In this document: positions 6,203 through 11,353 of the stretch, one piece after another | How positions within the stretch are numbered: the first letter of the stretch is position 1 | Layout: the number at the start of each line of letters is the position of its first letter | DNA from: Methyloprofundus sp. | GTDB lineage: Bacteria > Pseudomonadota > Gammaproteobacteria > Methylococcales > Methylomonadaceae | Reading direction: 5' to 3' | DNA length: 11,353 nucleotides | NCBI GenBank assembly: GCA_013138555.1 | Contig: WTCN01000260.1 | Location: forward strand, 1 to 11,353 | Made by a program: the position numbers and the translations under genes | The notes under the pieces: model-generated | What the model was told of the DNA's origin: nothing | Databases searched by the model: none | The model's input: the letters and a program-made list of their open reading frames with translations, nothing else

Positions 6203-7363
6203 ATGGCTAAAAAAATGAATGATATTGGTTTTTTTGAGCGTTACTTAACTGTTTGGGTGGCCTTATGTATTGTCATTGGTGTTGCTCTGGGAGCCTTGGC
6301 ACCTGAATTTGCTAAGGCATTGGATGCAATGAGTATCAATGTGAATGGCGCGCCTGTTGTTTCTATTCCTATCGCGATTTGTCTGTTTTTTATGATGTAT
6401 CCGATCATGGTGAAAATTGACTTTAGTGAAGTGGTTAGTGCAGGAAAGAGCATTAAACCGGTGAGTTTAACTTTGTTTATTAATTGGGCAGTTAAACCGT
6501 TTACTATGTATGTTATTGCTCATGCATTTTTAGGCGTATGGTTATGTGAGTTTATAGGTGCTGATGCTGTTGATTTAGTGAAAATACCTTTTGGCTTAGA
6601 TTTGCTGGTCGGCGAACAATACGGTGCGGGAATAGTCGTTATGAGTGAAGGTATCAAAATGCTTGAGATACCTTTGTGGCGCAGTTACCTGGCGGGATGT
6701 ATTTTGCTAGGTGTTGCTCCGTGTACCGCGATGGTTCTGGTGTGGGGTTATCTTGCTAAAGGGAATGCGGGGCATACCTTAGTTATGGTGGCAATTAATT
6801 CTTTAGTGATGTTAGTGCTATTTGGCTTGATTGCAGGTTTTTTATTGGGTATAGGACAATTACCTGTGCCTTGGCAGGCATTGTTGCTGTCCATAGGTGT
6901 TTATGTTGCCTTACCTTTATTTGCAGGCTTTTTTTCTCGGAAATGGATTGTTAGAACTATGGGACAAGAATGGTTTGAGCAGAGATTTGTCGGTTTTTTA
7001 ACGCCGATCACTATTTTTTCATTATTACTTACCCTGGTTTTACTATTTTCATTTAAAGGTGATGTGATTTTAAATAATCCACTTACTATCTTATGGATTG
7101 CGATTCCATTATCTATTCAGACGGTATTGATTTTTGCCGTGACTTATTTACTGGCAAAAAAAATGGGATTGTCATATGAAAATGCAGCACCTTCAGCATT
7201 AATCGGCGCATCTAATCATTTTGAAGTGGCGATTGCTACGGCAGTGATGATTTTTGGATTATCATCGGGCGCAGCTTTAGCCACTGTTGTAGGGGTATTG
7301 ATTGAAGTGCCATTAATGTTGGCACTGGTTGGTTTCTGTAATAAAACTAAGGGCTGGTTTTAG
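6203..7363 (+). CDS. acr3: ACR3-family arsenite efflux permease
   Basis: The 386-residue polytopic inner-membrane protein of the Acr3 branch (BART superfamily) has about ten helices. Diagnostic segments are CLFFMMYPIMVKIDFSEV (60-77), the essential-cysteine motif GVAPCTAMVLVWGYLAKGN with C174, and GASNHFEVAIATAV (335-348) with E342, followed by SGAALATVVGVLIEVP. In characterised Acr3 proteins the equivalents of this Cys and Glu are needed for arsenite export driven by proton exchange. A segment of about 45 residues at 118-160 is long relative to the shorter Acr3 forms I recall; I take it as a feature of one subfamily. No arsR, arsC or arsM is nearby, so arsenite as substrate is inferred from family alone. 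No good ribosome site precedes ATG 6203 (an alternative ATG lies at 6215); coupling to the upstream peptide genes, 61 nt away, is possible. Confidence 0.88.
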   Translation: MAKKMNDIGFFERYLTVWVALCIVIGVALGALAPEFAKALDAMSINVNGAPVVSIPIAICLFFMMYPIMVKIDFSEVVSAGKSIKPVSLTLFINWAVKPFTMYVIAHAFLGVWLCEFIGADAVDLVKIPFGLDLLVGEQYGAGIVVMSEGIKMLEIPLWRSYLAGCILLGVAPCTAMVLVWGYLAKGNAGHTLVMVAINSLVMLVLFGLIAGFLLGIGQLPVPWQALLLSIGVYVALPLFAGFFSRKWIVRTMGQEWFEQRFVGFLTPITIFSLLLTLVLLFSFKGDVILNNPLTILWIAIPLSIQTVLIFAVTYLLAKKMGLSYENAAPSALIGASNHFEVAIATAVMIFGLSSGAALATVVGVLIEVPLMLALVGFCNKTKGWF

Positions 7364-7466
7364 ATAAGCTGCCCGGTATTATTAAAGGTAGACAGCCAGT
7401 TACCCAACTGTCCTCTATCCTCTAACAGACTTTAGTGTGCGGAATTACCATGCTAGGATCTTCTGA
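7364..7466. other. Convergent intergenic region
   Basis: Acr3 on the plus strand and the 161-residue protein on the minus strand end here face to face. A weak CAGTT/AACTG stem with loop ACCC lies near 7397-7410. I see no strong terminator with a T-run in either direction. Confidence 0.3.
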
Positions 7467-7952
7467 TTAATACGGCGGATACCAATGATGTTTATGTAAT
7501 GCATTATTCAAAGAATCTAATACCGTAGCAACCGGAGACTCTCGAACACAAATCATATTCTGTGGGATACTGATTTCTTGCTCATAAACACCGCCATTTT
7601 GACGCTGCCCTGATTTTAAGGTAATTTCTACAGCCAATTCCTCTGCCTTATAGGGCAAGCTGACGTGAGCAATAAATGAAACGAACCGTCTGTTCATTTT
7701 GCTGGAATCCAGGCCTTCTTCTTCCAGATGATAGCTAATATCTGGCGCTAGTTGTTGCATATGCTTTGCCACCTCTTTAGGCGGAAAAACTTCCAGGATA
7801 TATAGCTCCATATCAATCATTTTCATTTGGTCTCCCGTATGATCAAGTCCTTTTCTTTTATGACTACTGATAATCGGACCAGCAGTCCAGTGTGATGTGT
7901 TATTTTCTAGTTCAGAAGAGGGATGATGCTCTGAATCATGTACATTATCCAT
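7467..7952 (-). CDS. Hypothetical protein encoded directly after norZ
   Basis: From the preferred ATG at 7952 this is a 161-residue soluble protein without signal or membrane helices. I recognise no family. Residues 1-42 are polar and His/Ser-rich, probably flexible (DSEHHPSSE). From about 47 on there is a compact alternating hydrophobic pattern: MELYILEVFPPKEVAKHMQQ, then FVSFIAHVSLP (90-100), AVEITLKSG (107-115), EQEISIP and a tail ending HKHHWYPPY. There is a single Cys at 135. GGAG (plus-strand 7960-7963) precedes ATG 7952 by 7 nt, while an ATG at 7979 that overlaps the norZ stop has no such site. A third option is ATG 7826 (M43), which has GGGAG 5 nt upstream and would yield only the ordered 119-residue part. 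The position 19 nt behind norZ suggests co-expression and a role linked to NO reduction, but that is inference. Confidence 0.7.
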   Translation of the reverse strand: MDNVHDSEHHPSSELENNTSHWTAGPIISSHKRKGLDHTGDQMKMIDMELYILEVFPPKEVAKHMQQLAPDISYHLEEEGLDSSKMNRRFVSFIAHVSLPYKAEELAVEITLKSGQRQNGGVYEQEISIPQNMICVRESPVATVLDSLNNALHKHHWYPPY

Positions 7953-7959
7953 TAGAACG

Positions 7960-7963
7960 CTCC
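7960..7963 (-). promoter_or_regulatory. Ribosome-binding site choosing the start of the norZ-linked gene
   Basis: On the minus strand this reads GGAG, 7 nt before ATG 7952. It favours that start over the ATG at 7979 overlapping the norZ stop. A competing GGGAG at 7832-7836 precedes an internal ATG at 7826. Confidence 0.5.
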
Positions 7964-7971
7964 GAGCATAT

Positions 7972-10251
7972 TTAGGCATCTTTCATTGGCTTGTTTTTAA
8001 ATGCTTGATAAACAAACATCGCAAAGGCAAACACCCCTATAGCGAAGATGATGTCCCCCGGAACACGTGCCCATACCAGTCCCTCCATTACAGAGCTATG
8101 CATAAACTCGGCAGACCGTGAAAATGCATAATAATGTTTTATACTTGCATAGGCTTGCCAGAGACCTTGAGGTAGCAGTGATAGAAACGTCATCATTGCC
8201 AGGCCGATATTTAAACTCCAGAATGAAATTTTAAGCAATTTTTGATTCCAATGATTAATATCTGTCAGACCACGTAAACAAAACAGCATCAAGCCTAAAC
8301 CTAGCATGCCATAAACACCAAACAATGCAGCATGACCATGATTCGCAGTGGTATTAAGACCTTGCAAATAATAGAGGGAAATAGGCGGGTTAATTAAAAA
8401 TCCAAATAGACCGGCACCAATCATATTCCACACTAGAACGGCAGTAAAAAACATAAATGGCCAATGGTAGTTTTTCTCCCACTCCATTTCGTGTTCGATT
8501 TTGGAATGACTGTAGGCCTCGAAACCCACCACCATCAGTGGTACCACTTCAAGTGCTGAAAAGGTTGCCCCAATAGCTAATACCGAAATAGGAGTTCCGC
8601 TCCAGTACATATGATGGAAGGTCCCCAATACACCGCCCCCTAAGAAAATGATGGTGGCAAATAAAATCATGGTCGTGGCAACGGATACTCTCAGCAAACC
8701 CATGCGCACAAATAAAGTAGAGATAATAGCAGTAGCAAATACCTCAAAAATACCCTCAACCCAGAGATGGACAACCCACCAGCGCCAATACTCCATGATG
8801 CTAATATGTGTGTGCTGCCCCCACATTAGACCCGCCCCGTAGAGTAGCCCAATCGAAACAGTGGAAATCATAACCAGGAAAATAAGTGATCCAGAGGCTT
8901 TATCTTGCAATGCCGGCCATAATCCGCGTAACACTAGGATCATCCACAGTAGCAAGCCTATAAAAAGATAGATTTGCCAGAACCGGCCAAGATCAATATA
9001 TTCATAACCTTGATGTCCGAACCAGAAGTTTATTGTCAGGTCAGCAATAAAACCGTGTATCGCCAGCCACTCACCAGCAAATGAGCCGACTACGATGATT
9101 AATAAACTAAAAAATAAAAAATTTACGCCAAACCGTTGATATTTTGGCTCATGCCCGGAAAGCATTGGCGCAACATAAAGCCCAGTCGCCAGCCAGGCAG
9201 TTACTATCCATAATATGGAAAGCTGAGTATGCCATGTCCGTGTTACTGCGTATGGAAGGTAATCGACCAGGGGCAAACCATAGAGTCCCTGACCTTCAAT
9301 AGCATAATGTGCAGTCACAATACCGAGCAAGACCTGAACGACAAAAAGCGCCGTTACTACCCAAAAGTATTTAGCTGTCGCTTTCATTGAAGGGGTGATA
9401 TGTGTGGTAGAAATTGTATCTTCCTGCGCATAACCATTTTCCGGTTCCAGATCTGATCGCCAGACATCAAATTGACGTGCGTAATACCAGACTATCCATC
9501 CAATTCCGGCAAGTAGTAGTAAAATGGAAATAAGGCTCCACATAAGTATGCTGGCGGAAGGGGTGTTTCCTACCAGTGGGTCATGTGGCCAATTGCTGGT
9601 GTAGCTAACATCATCATTGGGTCGATTGGTAACTGCCGCCCAGGCAGACCACCAAAAGAATGCGCTCAATTGTTGTGCATCATGAGCATCTAAAGTCGAG
9701 TTTAGTGGAAAGGCATAATCCTTGCGTAACTTGAGAAAACTTTCACCTTTAGCGGTGAACAAATTGATGTAGTGTTTGGCAACAGTGTTAATCGCTAGAG
9801 CACGATTAGGGCTGATTGTTACGATGCCTGTGTCAGTAATATAGGTATTCTTACGCATCTCATGGCGCAGTGTCACTTTATGCATTTCCAGGAGTTGCTC
9901 GTCAGATGCTGACATGCCAGCAATTTCATCGCGTGCAATCAGTGCAAGCAGTGCTAAAGCTTCACGATGTAGCCAATCCGCGCTCCAGTCCGGTGCAAGG
10001 TAACTTCCGTGCCCCCAGATTGAACCTTGCTGCATGCCACCAATGGATTGCCAGATATTCTGCCCGCGTTCTATATCGCTGCGCGTGTAAATAATATCTC
10101 CATCCGGAGTTTTAATGGCTTCAGGAATCGGAGGGGCCTTTTGATAAATTTGTCCTCCAAAAAACAATAAGACAGCAAACGATACCAGCAAGCTTGCTAA
10201 CAATATTTGCCAGAGTCTTTTAACCGTAAAAGTTGTATTATAAGTATTCAT
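7972..10251 (-). CDS. norZ: Quinol-dependent nitric oxide reductase (qNOR)
   Basis: The 759-residue single-subunit inner-membrane enzyme reduces two NO to N2O with electrons from quinol. It has an N-terminal membrane anchor (about 13-32), a periplasmic cytochrome-c-like domain without haem (about 35-230), and a NorB-like core of about twelve helices. Catalytic residues are all in place: low-spin haem ligands H341 (RTWHTQLS) and one of the H638/H640 pair (ANHGHAALFG), whose other member binds the active-site haem; and FeB ligands H495 and E499 (VVHLWVEGIFEVF) plus H546-H547 (GTFHHMYW). Quinol-site residues H315, E319 (AHYAIEGQG) and D733 (RVPGDIIF) are kept. The intact HH pair and quinol site argue against the related NO dismutases. 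AGGA, 7 nt before the ATG, supports the start. A 161-residue unknown gene follows. NO detoxification or denitrification is the expected role. Confidence 0.95.
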   Translation of the reverse strand: MNTYNTTFTVKRLWQILLASLLVSFAVLLFFGGQIYQKAPPIPEAIKTPDGDIIYTRSDIERGQNIWQSIGGMQQGSIWGHGSYLAPDWSADWLHREALALLALIARDEIAGMSASDEQLLEMHKVTLRHEMRKNTYITDTGIVTISPNRALAINTVAKHYINLFTAKGESFLKLRKDYAFPLNSTLDAHDAQQLSAFFWWSAWAAVTNRPNDDVSYTSNWPHDPLVGNTPSASILMWSLISILLLLAGIGWIVWYYARQFDVWRSDLEPENGYAQEDTISTTHITPSMKATAKYFWVVTALFVVQVLLGIVTAHYAIEGQGLYGLPLVDYLPYAVTRTWHTQLSILWIVTAWLATGLYVAPMLSGHEPKYQRFGVNFLFFSLLIIVVGSFAGEWLAIHGFIADLTINFWFGHQGYEYIDLGRFWQIYLFIGLLLWMILVLRGLWPALQDKASGSLIFLVMISTVSIGLLYGAGLMWGQHTHISIMEYWRWWVVHLWVEGIFEVFATAIISTLFVRMGLLRVSVATTMILFATIIFLGGGVLGTFHHMYWSGTPISVLAIGATFSALEVVPLMVVGFEAYSHSKIEHEMEWEKNYHWPFMFFTAVLVWNMIGAGLFGFLINPPISLYYLQGLNTTANHGHAALFGVYGMLGLGLMLFCLRGLTDINHWNQKLLKISFWSLNIGLAMMTFLSLLPQGLWQAYASIKHYYAFSRSAEFMHSSVMEGLVWARVPGDIIFAIGVFAFAMFVYQAFKNKPMKDA

Positions 10252-10481
10252 CTTTGGTTCCTGGCTGAATAGTTGAAGTAGGCAAAATCTTTACGAATGA
10301 TGCGTGATTGCTATTTCTTCCTTCTCTTTCGGAAATCTGTATCAGATAAAAACACTAACATATAAATATCTAACTATCAAGTTATGGAGTTTTCAAATGC
10401 GGGAGTCTGTCCATAATTAAGTTTTCATTTTGATATTAGGCATCCTTCATTTCTCGGTTGACACTTTTTTTATTTAACAAG
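10252..10481. promoter_or_regulatory. norZ upstream region
   Basis: This A+T-rich leader should hold the minus-strand promoter of norZ. The ribosome site AGGA is at 10259-10262. Reading on the minus strand, an imperfect dyad TTAGATATT-TATATGTTA lies near 10356-10374. I see no FNR/DNR full site, no -24/-12 sigma-54 promoter as used by NorR, and no convincing NsrR site, so the control of norZ is left open. Confidence 0.35.
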
Positions 10482-10563
10482 CGTAGCCCGTATGGAGCTT
10501 GCGTAATACGGGGAAACTAGCGCCTCGAATGTCCCGTATTCCGCAAGCTCCATACGGGCTACG
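10482..10563. repeat. Inverted REP pair with GTAG heads (REPIN/BIME-like), copy 2
   Basis: Arms 10482-10512 and 10533-10563 (31 bases each) are reverse complements with one mismatch, around a 20-base spacer. Each arm carries the GTAG head and its own hairpin with stem CCCGTAT/ATACGGG. Compared with copy 1 (1442-1518), the core TATGGAGCTTGCG is the same. The stem base C in CCC is T in copy 1, and its pairing partner in the opposite arm has changed too (ACGGG to ACAGG), so pairing is kept. It lies between the norZ leader and the carotenoid oxygenase gene, a typical intergenic location for such elements. Confidence 0.88.
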
Positions 10564-10838
10564 TTTATACTGGTGTTACGCAAATGAATAAAGGGAAAGA
10601 GACCCCCCCCTTAATTTGCTTTTTTTCGATATTTCGGTACGATGACTTTATGGTATTTACAATATCACTTTACATAGACTTGGCTTAGCCATTCCCTCCT
10701 TTAAATTCCCCTCTTTACCTTGGCGGATTCTGAGGAGAATTTAACAAATATTTTCGCTGGAACGGTAGAGCCTATTTGCATCGCACCAGTAGAGCCAGTG
10801 GCTTAATTTTAGAAGTTAGATAATTAGTGGCAGTGGAT
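10564..10838. other. Spacer upstream of the carotenoid oxygenase gene, with C8 tract
   Basis: This spacer contains a run of eight C at 10603-10610. A 34-codon frame from ATG 10584 has no ribosome site, and I do not call it a gene. GAGGAG at 10731-10736 resembles a Shine-Dalgarno sequence but has no start codon at a suitable distance. The promoter of the downstream gene should lie here; I could not fix it. Confidence 0.35.
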
Positions 10839-11353
10839 ATGAATAATTTTAATCTTGGTTTTGATAGCCAAACATCTGAACTGGATAACCAATCGCTTGA
10901 AGTAATCGGTACAATTCCAGACTGGTTGAGGGGGGCGTTATACCGCAATGGGCCTGCCCTATATAAGGTGGGCGAGTATTCCGTAAACCATTGGTTTGAT
11001 GGCTTTGGCATGCTGCATCGGTTTTTTATTCAGAATGGGAACGTGACTTACAGTAATCGTTTTATCGAGTCGCGCGGCTATCAGGCGGCGATTGAAGAAA
11101 AACGAATCAAATACCATCTTTTTGCGACTGCGCCTGACTATACATGGTGGCAGAAAATAATTTCCTGGTTTCAGGAACCGGTTTTTTCCTACAACACGAA
11201 TGTTAATATTGCGATGTATGGTAATCAATTGGTGAGCATGACGGAAAAGTCGGCTTATAACACCCATGATCTTTCTAGTTTAGCAACAAACGACCCCATT
11301 GATTTAAATCATATTGGCGAGGTGACCACTGCACATCCACACTTTGATTACGA
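10839..11353 (+). CDS. Carotenoid cleavage oxygenase family protein, N-terminal part (3' truncated)
   Basis: The frame is open from ATG 10839 to the window end, giving 171 residues of a family usually about 450-500 long. It starts MNNFNLGFDSQTSELD. It then shows the family's opening blade: GTIPDWLRGALYRNGPALY (24-42), followed by HWFDGFGMLHRF (51-62). At the edge lies EVTTAHPHFDY, where H165 matches the first of four histidines that hold the non-haem iron (PF03055, RPE65/apocarotenoid oxygenase type). The other three would lie beyond the window. Members cleave double bonds of carotenoids, apocarotenoids or stilbenes with O2; the substrate is not readable from this part. The Shine-Dalgarno sequence is weak (GTGG repeats before the ATG). 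The protein appears soluble, without a signal peptide. Confidence 0.9.
   Translation, partial: MNNFNLGFDSQTSELDNQSLEVIGTIPDWLRGALYRNGPALYKVGEYSVNHWFDGFGMLHRFFIQNGNVTYSNRFIESRGYQAAIEEKRIKYHLFATAPDYTWWQKIISWFQEPVFSYNTNVNIAMYGNQLVSMTEKSAYNTHDLSSLATNDPIDLNHIGEVTTAHPHFDY

Noticed and set aside
7972..10251. norZ as a nitric oxide dismutase (Nod)
   Set aside because: Nod proteins are reported to have a substituted FeB histidine and to have lost quinol-site residues. Here H546-H547, H495, E499, H315, E319 and D733 are all present, so ordinary qNOR fits better.
1442..10563. The two REP pairs as ends of a 9-kb composite transposon
   Set aside because: Each is a complete self-contained palindromic element with different arm bases and spacer. 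No transposase lies between them and no target duplication is visible.
10584..10688. 34-codon frame containing the C8 tract
   Set aside because: There is no Shine-Dalgarno sequence, the composition is unremarkable and no domain is visible. It is probably chance.
10772..11267. Minus-strand frames opposite the carotenoid oxygenase
   Set aside because: They are antisense shadows of a clear plus-strand gene with conserved family motifs.

Overview
The window looks like a chromosomal stretch of a moderately A+T-rich gammaproteobacterium. A Methylococcales-type methanotroph is my best guess, resting on the quinol-dependent NO reductase, the Acr3 subtype, the carotenoid oxygenase and the GTAG-headed REP repeats. 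No gene here proves this, so the lineage is inference. No rRNA, tRNA, CRISPR array or intact transposase was found.

Layout. Positions 3-539 are the 3' end of an AI-2E/PerM-family membrane transporter. Positions 540-1914 are a sparse, accessory-looking patch: an unknown three-helix membrane protein (997-1401), a GTAG-headed inverted REP pair (1442-1518), a 42-residue single-helix peptide (1648-1776), a long hairpin (1799-1850) and scattered copies of the motif ATTCCTAAG. A same-strand series then runs to 7363: class II aldolase/adducin-domain protein, TauD/SyrP-like Fe(II)/2-oxoglutarate oxygenase, protein-L-isoaspartate O-methyltransferase, short (archaeal-type) S-adenosylhomocysteine hydrolase, two tandem paralogous ~50-residue membrane peptides, and an Acr3-family permease. 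The pcm-ahcY pair (9-nt gap) and the twin peptides (ATGA overlap) are clearly coupled; membership of the others in one transcript is only suggested by orientation and gaps of 61-96 nt.

On the minus strand are norZ (7972-10251, a canonical quinol NO reductase) and, just downstream of it, a 161-residue unknown protein (7467-7952). Upstream of norZ lies a second copy of the REP pair (10482-10563), then a spacer with a C8 tract, then the 5' part of a carotenoid oxygenase gene that runs off the window end.

Functionally, the methyltransferase makes S-adenosylhomocysteine and the hydrolase removes it, so that pair forms a coherent repair/methyl-cycle unit. NorZ with its unknown partner is a probable NO-detoxification or denitrification module. 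The least explained part is the duplicated small membrane peptide (28 of 49 positions identical, conserved GPxPT and FRPxWF) encoded directly before Acr3, with no arsR or arsC in the window.
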